From the NCBI RefSeq assembly GCF_026340465.1, contig NZ_JAPEPC010000001.1, forward strand, positions 6,711,501 to 6,775,500: a DNA stretch of 64,000 nt, written 5' to 3'. Under the pieces are notes generated by a model. It ran no database searches, had not been told where the DNA came from, and worked only from the letters and a program-made list of their open reading frames with translations. The DNA comes from Streptomyces sp. NBC_01306. Lineage in GTDB: Bacteria > Actinomycetota > Actinomycetes > Streptomycetales > Streptomycetaceae. The position numbers and the translations under genes are program-made. Shown here in pieces: positions 7,783 through 16,562 of the stretch. Within the stretch, counting starts at the first letter, position 1. Every line of letters begins with the position of its first letter.

Positions 7783-9356
7783 TGTTCCGGATACCTTCCA
7801 GCAACAACGGCCTCTATCTCGGATCGGTGCCCGAGTCGGCCGCCGCGAAGAATGGCGGCACACTGATCACGCTCGACCACGACATGGTCACCCTGCCCGG
7901 CGTCCGGCGCACCCTGACCGTCGCCGAACTCGCCGAGCACGTGGACGACATGGCGGGCCGCCTGTGGGCCGCCGGGGTCCGGCCGAGCGAGCACGTCGCG
8001 GTCCACCTGAGCCCCGGGTTCGACATCTATGTGCTGGCAACCGCGGCGGCCCGTATCGGCGCCGTGCCGGTCATGCTGTCACCGGCTCTGGAGGGGGAGA
8101 GCGTCGCCGCACTGCTCGAACGGCTGGACAGGCCGCATCTGCTCACGGACGGAACGAAGCTGGACGGGGCGCTGTCCGCCTTCCCGATCGGCGACCTCAC
8201 CGACCGCGTCATCGTCACCACCGGCTCCCGGCCGGACGCCGTGACCCTGGCCGGACTTGCCGGGTCGCCGCGGCAGCAGCCGGTCATGCTCCACCCCGAC
8301 CAGCCCGCGCTGATGACGCACACCTCCGGCACCACAGGGCTGCCGAAGCTCGTCGTGCACTCCGCGCGCAGCCTGCACGGCCGGTACCGCCCGCAGGAAC
8401 GGCTCGCCTCCCTGGTCCGCCGGCGCGAGACCGTGGCCATCCACGTGTCGTACGTGCATTCGCGGATGTATCTGGCGCTCGCCGTACTGCTGCCACGGGC
8501 CATGCCACTGGTCATCATGAACGAATCGGCGCCCGCCGGAGTCGCGGAGCTCTTCGCCGAGACACGGCCCGGGTTCATCGAGACCCACCCGAACTCCTTC
8601 ATGGAGTGGGAAGAACTCGTCGACCACCCGCGCAAACCGCTCGCCAGCGTCCGCTACTTCAGCAGCACGTTCGACGCGATCCACCCGAGCACCATGGACC
8701 GGCTGCTGGGGGCGTCGGAACGCCGCTCGCCGCTGTTCTTCCAGATCTACGGCCAGAGCGAGTGCGGCCCGCTGGTGGGCCGTGGCTACACCCGGAAGAA
8801 CGCGCACAAGGCCGACGGCCGGTGCCTGGGGTTCGCCATGCCGGGCGTGACGAACTTCCGCCTGGTGAGCCGCAACGGCGCCCGGCCGTCCCGGGAGACC
8901 CCGGGCTACATCGAGGTGAGCACCGGCGGCCGCGCCCTGACCTACTTCGGGGAGAGGGAGCGCTTCGACCAGCAGGTGCACGGCAGTTGGTGGCGCGGCG
9001 GTGATGTCGGATACCGCTCCAGGTTCGGCTGCCTCCATCTGCTGGACCGTGAGGTCGACGTCATCCCGACCATCCACAGCACCCTGGAGGTCGAGGACAC
9101 CCTGCTCGGCCGGCTGGAGGAGCTGACCGAACTCGTCGTGGTGGCGGGCCCGCACCAGGAGCCCGTCCCGGTCGTGTGCACCAAGGACGACCGGCCGTTG
9201 CAAGCCGAGCGGTGGCGGTCCGCGGTGGCCGATCTCGCGCCGATGGCAGCTCCGGTCCAGATGCCGCTGACCGAGCTGCCCCGTACGGCCACCATGAAGA
9301 TCAAGCGCATCGAACTGTCCCAGTGGCTGCGGACGCAGGAGGGCCCGGAATCGTGA
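7782..9356 (+). CDS. CreM-like ANL-superfamily ligase, probable aryl diazotase (copy 1)
   Basis: A 524-aa adenylate-forming enzyme. Seen are the ATP loop THTSGTTGLPKL (about 178-189), YGQSE (about 322), a GDVG motif and the C-terminal LPRTATMKIKR with the conserved Lys, where the usual Gly before KI is Met. CreM of cremeomycin biosynthesis and the diazotases AvaA6 and CmaA6 belong to this superfamily and use ATP and nitrite to diazotise aminophenol-type acids. CreE- and CreD-like nitrite genes lie in the same locus, so diazotisation of 3-hydroxyanthranilate or a derivative is my first choice. Acyl activation to a CoA or AMP ester is the alternative. It overlaps the next gene by 4 bp. Confidence 0.75.
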   Translation: MFRIPSSNNGLYLGSVPESAAAKNGGTLITLDHDMVTLPGVRRTLTVAELAEHVDDMAGRLWAAGVRPSEHVAVHLSPGFDIYVLATAAARIGAVPVMLSPALEGESVAALLERLDRPHLLTDGTKLDGALSAFPIGDLTDRVIVTTGSRPDAVTLAGLAGSPRQQPVMLHPDQPALMTHTSGTTGLPKLVVHSARSLHGRYRPQERLASLVRRRETVAIHVSYVHSRMYLALAVLLPRAMPLVIMNESAPAGVAELFAETRPGFIETHPNSFMEWEELVDHPRKPLASVRYFSSTFDAIHPSTMDRLLGASERRSPLFFQIYGQSECGPLVGRGYTRKNAHKADGRCLGFAMPGVTNFRLVSRNGARPSRETPGYIEVSTGGRALTYFGERERFDQQVHGSWWRGGDVGYRSRFGCLHLLDREVDVIPTIHSTLEVEDTLLGRLEELTELVVVAGPHQEPVPVVCTKDDRPLQAERWRSAVADLAPMAAPVQMPLTELPRTATMKIKRIELSQWLRTQEGPES

Positions 9357-10951
9357 CACGGCAAGTGACCGGGGGCGACGTCCGGCCCCCCGCGGCGGAC
9401 TTCGACGTACTCGTGGTCGGCGCCGGACCGAGCGGGCTGATGGCGGCCTGCGAGCTGCTGCGGCGCGGGGTCCGGGTGCGCGTCATCGACCGGGCGCCGG
9501 AGCCCGTGCGCGCTCCGAAGGCCCTGTCGCTGTGGCCGCGTGCGCTCGACATCCTGGAGGACGTGGGGCTGTACGAGGAGATCCGGCGGAAATCCAACCG
9601 GATCGACGCGTTCAGCTACTTCTCCGACCGCAGGCTGCTCGCCTCCTTCGGCTTCTCCGAGGACCTGGCGTCCCGGATCCTCCCGCAGTACGAGACCGAA
9701 CAGGCGCTCACCGGACAGCTGGAGCGCCTCGGCGGCAAGCCCGAGCGCGGCGTCCGGCTCCTGGCCCTGGACGATGTCGACCACTCCGGGGACATCGAGG
9801 CCACCGACGGTGTCACCGCCGTACTGGAACATTCCGACGGGGGAGTGGAACGCGTCAGGGCGCCGTTCGTCATCGGCGCCGACGGAGCGAGCAGCTCCGT
9901 GCGCGGCCAGATCGGCGTCGGCTTCGACGGCAGCACGTACGAGATGGCCTTCGCGCTGGTCGACACCCGGATCGAGGGCCACCTTCCGCCGGACGAGATC
10001 AGCTACTACCAGTCCCCGGCGGGGACATTGGTGATCGTGCCGATGCCGGACGGTGTCTTCCGCTTCCTGTCCGTCATGGCCGGCGGCCGTGAGGTGAGCG
10101 TGCCCATGATGCAGGCCGTTCTCGACGAACGGGGGCCACGCGGGGTGCGGATCACGGAACCGGTGTGGCAGACGGTCTTCCGGGTCCATGCCCGGCACGC
10201 CACCGACTTCCGGCGCGGACGTGTCTTCCTCATGGGAGACGCGGCACATGTGCACAGCCCGGCGGGCGGACAGGGTATGAACAACGGGCTCCAGGACGCC
10301 AACAACCTCGGCTGGAAACTGGCTTCGGTGATCCAGGGCCGGGCGCCGGGCTCGCTGCTGGGGACCTACGGCCCGGAACGCTCCGAAGCGACCCGCCGCA
10401 TCGTCCGTGACACCGATCTGCAGACCCGGGCCTGGATGGTCGACAGCCAGGTGCGCATCCGGGCCCGCGACGCCGCCTTCCGGCTGCTCGACAGGTCCGG
10501 CGCGGTGTCCCGGCTCTACGCACCGGTGATGGCCGGCCGGCGCCTGGCTTATACGCCGGCCCGCGCCACCCAGTACCCGGCCCGCCGGTCGGGCTGCCCG
10601 CCGCGTACCCGGCTGCCCGGCGGTCTGAAGGTCGGCGCCGTCTTCCCCCGGGAGCGGGCGGTGCCCCTCGGTATCTCGGGCCCGGACGTGGACCCGTCGG
10701 CCTGGACGGTCGCCGTGATCGCGCCCCGGGACGGTTCCGCCTGGCTGACCGAGGTCGGGCACCTGGTCGACCGGTGGCCGCCGCTGCGAGTGGTGCGGCT
10801 GGCGCGCGCGGATGTCGCGCCGTACGGCGGCTGTGGGCGGCCGGGCTACTACCTCGTCCGCCCGGACGGACACATTGCCGCGCACGGCCACGAGCGGGAC
10901 CTGAACCGGCTGGAGGCCGAACTGGGTTCGGCGCTGCTGCCGCGCACCTGA
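9353..10951 (+). CDS. FAD-dependent aromatic hydroxylase (PheA/PgaE type)
   Basis: A 532-aa class A flavoprotein monooxygenase starting at the GTG 9353, which overlaps the ligase stop. It has the FAD-binding VVGAGPSGLMAACEL near residue 22, a DG motif in GADGASSSVRG (about 175) and the GD motif with LMGDAAHVHSPAGGQGMNN (about 290-310). A C-terminal thioredoxin-like extension (about 430-530) puts it with phenol and polyketide hydroxylases. Such enzymes add OH to an electron-rich ring using NAD(P)H and oxygen. Here the ring is probably 3-hydroxyanthranilate or its diazo derivative. Regiochemistry cannot be read. Confidence 0.85.
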   Translation: MTRQVTGGDVRPPAADFDVLVVGAGPSGLMAACELLRRGVRVRVIDRAPEPVRAPKALSLWPRALDILEDVGLYEEIRRKSNRIDAFSYFSDRRLLASFGFSEDLASRILPQYETEQALTGQLERLGGKPERGVRLLALDDVDHSGDIEATDGVTAVLEHSDGGVERVRAPFVIGADGASSSVRGQIGVGFDGSTYEMAFALVDTRIEGHLPPDEISYYQSPAGTLVIVPMPDGVFRFLSVMAGGREVSVPMMQAVLDERGPRGVRITEPVWQTVFRVHARHATDFRRGRVFLMGDAAHVHSPAGGQGMNNGLQDANNLGWKLASVIQGRAPGSLLGTYGPERSEATRRIVRDTDLQTRAWMVDSQVRIRARDAAFRLLDRSGAVSRLYAPVMAGRRLAYTPARATQYPARRSGCPPRTRLPGGLKVGAVFPRERAVPLGISGPDVDPSAWTVAVIAPRDGSAWLTEVGHLVDRWPPLRVVRLARADVAPYGGCGRPGYYLVRPDGHIAAHGHERDLNRLEAELGSALLPRT

Positions 10952-10982
10952 TCATCTCCCCGTGAACGTAGGGCCGTTGGGG

Positions 10983-11026
10983 TTGCGTCCTCATATCCTC
11001 GACAATTAATATCCAGGATATGAGGA
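10983..11026 (+). promoter_or_regulatory. Promoter and operator of the Rrf2 gene, predicted leaderless
   Basis: TTGCGT (10983-10988) and TAATAT (11007-11012) are 18 nt apart, which puts the transcript start on or next to the ATG at 11020. A perfect 11-bp inverted repeat, TCCTCATATCC (10988-10998) and GGATATGAGGA (11016-11026), flanks the -10. Nested in it is a second palindrome, ATATCC-A-GGATAT (11009-11021), so there are three ATATCC half-sites in all. This is the layout of an autorepressor site. Binding by the Rrf2 protein is inferred. Confidence 0.65.
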
Positions 11027-11505
11027 TGCATGAGGGCGTCGAATGGGCGCTGCACAGTTGCCTCAACCTGGCGTGGGCCGGGGACGAGCGGGCGATCACG
11101 GCTGCCCGGCTCGCGGCGTACCACGACCTGCCGGCGGCCTACCTCAACAAGCAGCTTCAAGCGCTGGCCCGGGCGGGCATCGTGTCGTCCGCTCCGGGCC
11201 CGCGGGGCGGGTTCCGGCTGGCCCGCAGGCCCGAGGACGTCACCCTGATGGATGTGGTGGCGGCGATCGAGGGGCCGGACCAGGCCTTCCGCTGTACCGA
11301 GATCCGGCAGCAGGGGCCGGGTGCGGGGATGCCGGACAACTACGGCGGTCCTTGCACCGTTTCGCGGGCCATGCGCAAGGCCGAGGTCGCCTGGCGCCGG
11401 GAGCTCGCGGGCCAGACCCTCGCGGACATCAAGGCCACGGCGGAGCGTACCGCCCCCGGTGTGCCCGGCCGCGTGCGCCGCTGGTTCGCCGACTCCCGCG
11501 CCTGA
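11020..11505 (+). CDS. Rrf2-family transcriptional regulator
   Basis: A 161-aa Rrf2 protein. It has an N-terminal winged helix with the family block PAAYLNKQLQALARAGIV and the wing PGPRGGFRLARRPEDVTL. Cysteines are at 14, 92 and 112 from the first ATG. The tight three-cysteine Fe-S signature of NsrR/IscR is absent, so a cluster of that kind is unlikely; redox or ligand sensing through Cys92/Cys112 is possible. ATGs at 11020 and 11026 are both in frame, and no ribosome site precedes either. It lies between the biosynthetic series and the exporter, whose promoter carries a related site, so it probably controls export, perhaps in response to nitrite, NO or the product. Confidence 0.85.
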   Translation: MRMHEGVEWALHSCLNLAWAGDERAITAARLAAYHDLPAAYLNKQLQALARAGIVSSAPGPRGGFRLARRPEDVTLMDVVAAIEGPDQAFRCTEIRQQGPGAGMPDNYGGPCTVSRAMRKAEVAWRRELAGQTLADIKATAERTAPGVPGRVRRWFADSRA

Positions 11506-11565
11506 ACCCCCGCCGGCCCCCGGGCAGCGGCGGGGAATACCCGCACAGCAATTCTGGACATTTTT

Positions 11566-11575
11566 TATCCTGATA
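11566..11575 (+). promoter_or_regulatory. Rrf2-like half-sites before the exporter unit
   Basis: TATC-CT-GATA (11566-11575) lies 15 nt before the ATG at 11591 and resembles the TATC-CAG-GATA core before the Rrf2 gene. TATCCT here could also serve as a -10. The shared motif suggests that the same regulator acts on both. The site is short, so chance is not excluded. Confidence 0.4.
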
Positions 11576-11590
11576 CCAAGGGGTTCAACC

Positions 11591-11689
11591 ATGAGTGCTC
11601 AGCCTGAACGCATCTGTGTCTGCGAGGTGTTGCCCTGGTGGACGGCGGATCCGCAACCACTGCGGCAGGGGATCGGGGGCACTCCGTGA
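11591..11689 (+). CDS. 32-aa ORF coupled to the MFS gene, possible leader peptide
   Basis: The ATG at 11591 is preceded by AAGGGG at a good distance and by the Rrf2-like site. The peptide contains a CVC motif followed by LPWWTADP and ends GGTP. Its stop overlaps the GTG of the MFS gene (GTGA at 11686). Upstream coupling like this is common for leader peptides that adjust expression of a resistance or export gene. No similarity to known peptides is claimed. It could also be a short translated spacer. Confidence 0.5.
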   Translation: MSAQPERICVCEVLPWWTADPQPLRQGIGGTP

Positions 11690-12885
11690 CGGACCTCGAA
11701 TCCCCGGTGGCCACCACCACCGGTACGGACCGGTCGCCGTTAAAGGGGTGGCTCGCGGTCGCCGCCGTCACCCTGGGAATCTTCTCCCTGATGACATCGG
11801 AACTGCTGCCGGTCGGCCTGCTCACGCCGGTCGGTTCCGAGCTGAAGGTGTCCGAGGGCACGGCCGGGCTGATGGTGACGGTGCCCGGTCTGGTGGCCGC
11901 GGTGTCGGCGCCGCTGATCACCGTGGCCGCCGGCCGGCTGGACCGCAGGTGGGTGCTGGCCGTACTGGTCGGCCTGGTCGGTGTGGCCAATCTGGCGGGC
12001 GCCCTGGCGCCGAACTTCGCCACCCTGCTCATCGCCCGCCTCTTCATCGGCGTGAGCGTCGGCGGCTTCTGGGCGATCGCGGGCGGCCTCGCCCTGCGGC
12101 TGGTGCCCGAGAAGCATGTCCCCCGGGCCATGTCGATCATCTTCGGCGGTGTGTCGACCGCATCGGTGCTCGGTGTGCCCACCGGCACCCTGCTCGGCGA
12201 CATGAGCGGCTGGCGCACCGCTTTCGCCTCGGTCGGGCTGCTCGGCCTGGCGGCTCTGGTCTGCCTGGTGCTGATGGTCCCGCCGCTGCCGGCCACCCGG
12301 ACGATCACCATGGCCGCACTGCCCCGGCTGCTCCGCGCCAACACGGCCATCCGGATCGGCGTACTGGCCACTTTCCTGCTCATCACCGGTCACTTCATCG
12401 CGTACACATTCGTCCGCCCGGTCCTCCAGGACATCTCCGGCTTCGACGGCGACATGACCAGCTCACTGCTGCTCATCTACGGAGTGGCGGGCATCCTCGG
12501 CAATTTCGTGGCCGGTTCCCGGGCCGCGAAGCATGTCCGGGGGACACTGTTCGTCATCGCCCTCGTACTGACGGCTGCCATGGTCCTCATCCCCGTCCTC
12601 GGCACCGGACACGTCGGAGGGCTTCTCCTCCTGGTGCTCTGGGGTCTCGGGTACGGAGGAGTCTCGGTGAGCCTGCAGACCTGGATGCTCAAGGCCGCCC
12701 CGGAAGCGAACGAGGCCGCCTCGTCCCTCTTCGTCATGATGTTCAATCTGTCGATCGCCCTCGGCGCACTCATCGGCGGCCGCGTCGTGGACGGCTCAAC
12801 GGCCGGTGTGCTGTGGCTCGGAGGCGCACTTGTCCTCCTGACCGCGGTGGCGGTGGGCGCGTCCAGGAAGGCGCAACTCGCCTGA
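11686..12885 (+). CDS. MFS drug exporter (DHA family)
   Basis: A 399-aa membrane protein with about 12 hydrophobic segments. Near the first helix it has the SLMTSELLPVGLLTP block seen in Bcr/CmlA/AraJ-like drug:H+ antiporters, and an RxxDRR-type loop (GRLDRRWVLA) between helices 2 and 3. I start at the GTG 11686, which overlaps the 32-aa ORF; a longer frame from 11638 would add non-homologous residues. It is probably the efflux and self-resistance gene of the locus and likely under Rrf2 control. It ends before a strong hairpin shared with the convergent operon. Confidence 0.85.
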   Translation: MTDLESPVATTTGTDRSPLKGWLAVAAVTLGIFSLMTSELLPVGLLTPVGSELKVSEGTAGLMVTVPGLVAAVSAPLITVAAGRLDRRWVLAVLVGLVGVANLAGALAPNFATLLIARLFIGVSVGGFWAIAGGLALRLVPEKHVPRAMSIIFGGVSTASVLGVPTGTLLGDMSGWRTAFASVGLLGLAALVCLVLMVPPLPATRTITMAALPRLLRANTAIRIGVLATFLLITGHFIAYTFVRPVLQDISGFDGDMTSSLLLIYGVAGILGNFVAGSRAAKHVRGTLFVIALVLTAAMVLIPVLGTGHVGGLLLLVLWGLGYGGVSVSLQTWMLKAAPEANEAASSLFVMMFNLSIALGALIGGRVVDGSTAGVLWLGGALVLLTAVAVGASRKAQLA

Positions 12886-12999
12886 GGGTGTGCGCCGTCG
12901 GGGCCCGAGCGGGATCCCGGTCCGGCACCCGCACCCCTCCATGAACCGCCGCGTTGCGCCGACCGTCCTCGGCACAACGCGGCCCTGCCACAGCGCAAC

Positions 13000-13039
13000 A
13001 CCGCCCCCGCGCGGTTCCTGGGAGCAGCGCGGGGGCGGT
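13000..13039. terminator. Bidirectional hairpin between convergent arms
   Basis: Perfect 13-bp GC-rich arms at 13000-13012 and 13027-13039 surround a 14-nt loop. It lies 115 bp after the MFS stop and 41 bp after the convergent CreD-like gene, so it can end both transcripts. Confidence 0.7.
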
Positions 13040-13079
13040 CGGGCAGTCCTGCCGCAGCAAGGCTCCGGCGGACCGTCTC

Positions 13080-14507
13080 TCAGGTCACCGTCTGCCGCAG
13101 TGCGCGGTCCGCCAGCGCAGCCGCGGCGCCCGTGTAGCGCGCCGGATCGCACAGTTCGGCCAGTTCGGCCGCGCTCAGCCGGCCGTGCAGTTCCGGGGCT
13201 CCGGCCAGCACGTCGTGCAGCGGCCGGGCGGTCCGCGCCGCGACCGTGGACGCCTCACTCAGTACCCGCTGAGCCGTGGCCTTGCCGATCCGGGGCGCCA
13301 GCACCGCCGCGATCCGCTCCGAGACGATCCCGCCCCCGGTGAGTTCCAGATTCGCCCTCATCCGCTCAGGGCGCACCTCAAGGCCCTCGGCCAGTTCCGC
13401 CGCCGTGCAGGCGGCTCCGCCGGCCAGCCGCAGGCATTCCCGCAGCAACTGCCACTCGGCCTGCCAGACACCGCCGGACCGCTCGTCCTCCGAGACCAGG
13501 CACTGGGTCAGGCCCGCGGCCAGGACGGGAACCTGCAGCGCGGCACTGCGCACCAGGGTGGCCAGAACGGGGTTGCGCTTGTGGGGCATGGCCGATGAAC
13601 CTCCCCGCCCGGCGGCAGTCGGCTCGGCGACTTCGCCGACCTCCGTCCGGGACAGCGTCTGCACGTCGACAGCCATCTTGGCCAGCGCCCCGGTGGTGAA
13701 GGCCAGGGCCGCCGCCAGGTCGGCGACCGGGGTACGCAGGACATGCCAGGGCAGCACGGGCCGTGCGAGACCCGTCTCCGACGCGAACGCGTCGAGCAGC
13801 CGGTCGAGGTAGTCGTCCGGGTCGGGCTGCCCGTCGGTTCCGGCCGTTCCATCGCCGTCGATCCGGGCGTACTCCAGGTATCCGGCGAGCGTTCCCGCGG
13901 CCCCGCCCAGCGAGACGGGCAGCCCGTGGTCGAGAAGCCGGCCGAGCCGTGCGTCCGCCTCCAGGACGAGCTGCCGCCAGCCGGCCGCCTTCAGGCCGAA
14001 GGTCGTGGGCACGGCGTGCAGGGCCAGGGTGCGGCCCGCCATCACGGTGTCGCGGTGCCGGCGGGCCAGCTCTCCCAGGGCCGTGGCCACCCGGGCGAGA
14101 TCGGCCCGTACGATCCGCAGCGCCCGCCCGGCGACCAGCATGGCACCGGTGTCGAAGATGTCCTGACTGGTGGAGCCGCGGTGCACGTACTCGGCGGCGG
14201 CCGGGTCGTCGGCGGCCACCGCCCGGCTGAGCGCCCGCACGAGCCCGACGACCGGGTTGGCGGTCTCCCGGGACTCGACGGCCAGCGCACGCAGGTCGAG
14301 ACGGTCCGCCCGCGCCGCCCGGGTGATGGCGTCCGCGGCCGCGGACGGCAGGGCCCCCAGTCCGGCCTGCGCACGGGCCAGAGCCGCTTCCGCGTCCAGC
14401 ATCGCCTGGAGCCAGGCGCGGTCGCAGACAGCCGCTTCGACAGGGGTGCCGGCCCGCACGGGAGACAGCAACCCGGCGTCGGTCAGCACATCGGGCTGCT
14501 CGGTCAT
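13080..14507 (-). CDS. CreD-like nitrosuccinate lyase (fumarase/aspartase superfamily)
   Basis: A 475-aa lyase of the fumarase/aspartase superfamily with the flexible-loop signature GSSAMPHKRNPV near residue 300 and the HRGSTSQDIFDTG block near residue 100. By itself it looks like a 3-carboxymuconate cycloisomerase or adenylosuccinate lyase, but purB is present elsewhere (39164-40597). It overlaps a CreE-like gene by 4 bp. In cremeomycin (CreD) and fosfazinomycin (FzmL) the same pair occurs, and this lyase splits nitrosuccinate into fumarate and nitrous acid. That role is inferred from the pairing and is strongly favoured. Confidence 0.85.
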   Translation of the reverse strand: MTEQPDVLTDAGLLSPVRAGTPVEAAVCDRAWLQAMLDAEAALARAQAGLGALPSAAADAITRAARADRLDLRALAVESRETANPVVGLVRALSRAVAADDPAAAEYVHRGSTSQDIFDTGAMLVAGRALRIVRADLARVATALGELARRHRDTVMAGRTLALHAVPTTFGLKAAGWRQLVLEADARLGRLLDHGLPVSLGGAAGTLAGYLEYARIDGDGTAGTDGQPDPDDYLDRLLDAFASETGLARPVLPWHVLRTPVADLAAALAFTTGALAKMAVDVQTLSRTEVGEVAEPTAAGRGGSSAMPHKRNPVLATLVRSAALQVPVLAAGLTQCLVSEDERSGGVWQAEWQLLRECLRLAGGAACTAAELAEGLEVRPERMRANLELTGGGIVSERIAAVLAPRIGKATAQRVLSEASTVAARTARPLHDVLAGAPELHGRLSAAELAELCDPARYTGAAAALADRALRQTVT

Positions 14508-16504
14508 ACGACCACCCCCACGAGGTCGGAGTCGGCGGTGAACGGGCGTACCCCGGCCGGGACATGAGCGACCGGGGGCAGGGCGAGCACGGCGCGGGCG
14601 ATCTCGTCGGAGTCGCCCAGCGTCACCGAGTCCACTCCGGGCCGTATCCCGGCCGCGGTCACCCAGTGCACGGACTCGGTGGGAACCCCGTAGGCGAACC
14701 GGCGCGGGTGGGCGGTGCCCTGTGGCCCGAGGACGTGGTAGGGCCGCGGGGTCACGGCGAGGCCCCCGGTCTCGTAACCGCCCTCCTGGCCGCCCGGGAT
14801 GCGGTACGTGGTGCACTGGCCGGTGTTGAGCAGATGCCGCAGCAGCGGGTCGGCCGTACGGCGCAGATCGGGCTCCGGCAGCCGGGCCTCTATCAGCGTC
14901 TGCGCCCGCACCGGAGGGCCGGGTATGACAGTGGAGTCGGCGACGAATGCCGGGTTGCCCGTGTCGATGCGAATACGGGTGCCCGGTCCGGTGACCTCCA
15001 GGATGCCCGCTTCCATGAGCGCGCCCATCTCCTCGATACGGGAGGCCGGCGGGCCGATGGAGAGGTAGGCGTTCAGGGGTGTGTACCAGCCTTCGAGGTC
15101 GTCCCGGTGCGAGCCGCCGTCCAGGCCCCCGTGGTCGACCGCGAGCCGGACTTCGTTCCGCAGGTCCCGCAGGACGTCGAGCGCGGCCTTGAGCGGGCCG
15201 CTGAGGTTGCCCGCTCGTGCCTGCCGCACGTCCCTGGCCAGGTAGTCCAGCAGCCAGGACCGGAATGCGTCGCGATCGGTGAAGACCCGGTCCCCGTAGG
15301 GCTTGGTGAGCCGTTCCCAGCTCCAGCGGTCATCGGTCCCGATACGCCAGGCGTCCAGCAGCGCCGCCGGGTCCTGTCCCGGCGGCAGCGCCAGATACTG
15401 GTCGGTGAAGGGCTCACGGTCCGCGCCCCGCCCCCGGGCCGCCAGCAGGGTGCCGTAGTAGACGCTCTCCACTTCCCGGGAGATGAGCGGCCACAGCTCC
15501 GTGGCGAAGCGGACCCCGCCGGCCTCCGCAGGCCTGCTGCGCAGTCCGTCGATCAGCGCCGGGGTCAGGAGCCGGGGGAAGTACCGTCCGGAAGCGCCCT
15601 TCTCGTTCTCCCCGCGGGCCTGGTACGGAACACCGCGACGCGAACTCGCGTACAGCTGCGGTTCGTTCCCCGAAGGCCGGTAGACCAGGCGCTCGCCCTC
15701 CCGGTCGAAGGTCCCCCCGCGCCCGACGGTGAACAGTGCCATGTGGTCGAAGAAGTTGAGTCCCAGCCCCCGGAGCAGCACCGGGCTGCCCGGCTGGATC
15801 GCGCTGAGGTCGAGGTCCGCCGGGTTGGCGGGGGTGATGTACGTGAGGTGGTGGATACGGGCGAGACTCGCCGTCCGCTCCTCCTGCGGGGTGAGGCGGG
15901 CCGCGACATGGCCGAGCGCGAGAACGATGGCGTCCAGGTGGTCGAGTCTCGTACCGTCTTCGAGCCGGACGCCCTGCGGCCCGCCGGGTACGCCGTGGGT
16001 GTCGGCCATGGCGACCGCACGCGACCGGTGCACCCGGACCGTCACATGGGCCGGCGCGTGGGCGACCATGTGACGGAACCGGTCGGCCAGGTAACTGCCG
16101 TAGAAGGCGCGGGTCGGATAGGAGTCGGGGCCCAGCCCCCGGGCCTCGGCGAGGGTCGCCGCGTCGACGGCTTCCGGTCCGTCCCCGCCGCTTCCGCCGG
16201 CCGGTGTCCCGACCAGCTCCTGGGCCCAGTCGTAGAGGCTCGGTCCCGGCTCGACCGGCCCGTCGATCTGTGAACTCTCGTCCGTGTAGACAGTGATCTG
16301 TGAGGCCACGGTGTTCATCAGGAGGTGGCGGGACTGTTCGGTACGCCATACGGCGCCGGCGCCCGGAGTGGCCGGGTCGATGACGTGCACGGTCACCGAC
16401 GGGTGCGAGGGGGAGCGCCGTTCGTTGGCACACAGCCGCTCCAGCACGGACAGACCGCGGGGGCCGGCGCCGACGACGCAGACTTCGATACGGCCGCTGC
16501 TCAT
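14504..16504 (-). CDS. CreE-like FAD monooxygenase, aspartate to nitrosuccinate
   Basis: A 666-aa FAD/NAD(P)-binding protein with the nucleotide-binding VCVVGAGPRGLSVLE at residues 8-22 and the long insert-rich body of the NAD_binding_9 group, the size of CreE and FzmM (about 640 aa). CreE oxidises the amino group of L-aspartate in steps to nitrosuccinate. I start at the ATG at 16504. It is translationally coupled to the CreD-like lyase, and the two should deliver nitrite inside the cell for the CreM-like ligases. Other members of this fold act as amino-acid N-hydroxylases, but the lyase partner makes nitrite formation most likely. Confidence 0.85.
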   Translation of the reverse strand: MSSGRIEVCVVGAGPRGLSVLERLCANERRSPSHPSVTVHVIDPATPGAGAVWRTEQSRHLLMNTVASQITVYTDESSQIDGPVEPGPSLYDWAQELVGTPAGGSGGDGPEAVDAATLAEARGLGPDSYPTRAFYGSYLADRFRHMVAHAPAHVTVRVHRSRAVAMADTHGVPGGPQGVRLEDGTRLDHLDAIVLALGHVAARLTPQEERTASLARIHHLTYITPANPADLDLSAIQPGSPVLLRGLGLNFFDHMALFTVGRGGTFDREGERLVYRPSGNEPQLYASSRRGVPYQARGENEKGASGRYFPRLLTPALIDGLRSRPAEAGGVRFATELWPLISREVESVYYGTLLAARGRGADREPFTDQYLALPPGQDPAALLDAWRIGTDDRWSWERLTKPYGDRVFTDRDAFRSWLLDYLARDVRQARAGNLSGPLKAALDVLRDLRNEVRLAVDHGGLDGGSHRDDLEGWYTPLNAYLSIGPPASRIEEMGALMEAGILEVTGPGTRIRIDTGNPAFVADSTVIPGPPVRAQTLIEARLPEPDLRRTADPLLRHLLNTGQCTTYRIPGGQEGGYETGGLAVTPRPYHVLGPQGTAHPRRFAYGVPTESVHWVTAAGIRPGVDSVTLGDSDEIARAVLALPPVAHVPAGVRPFTADSDLVGVVV

Positions 16505-16562
16505 GACGGGCACTCCGCTCTCGGATGGCTGACAACGATCACTGGGGTGGACCGCGGGGCGG

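Noticed and set aside
13080..14507. Second purB or a 3-carboxymuconate cycloisomerase of the protocatechuate pathway
   Set aside because: True purB is at 39164-40597, no pca genes are nearby, and the gene overlaps a CreE-like gene.
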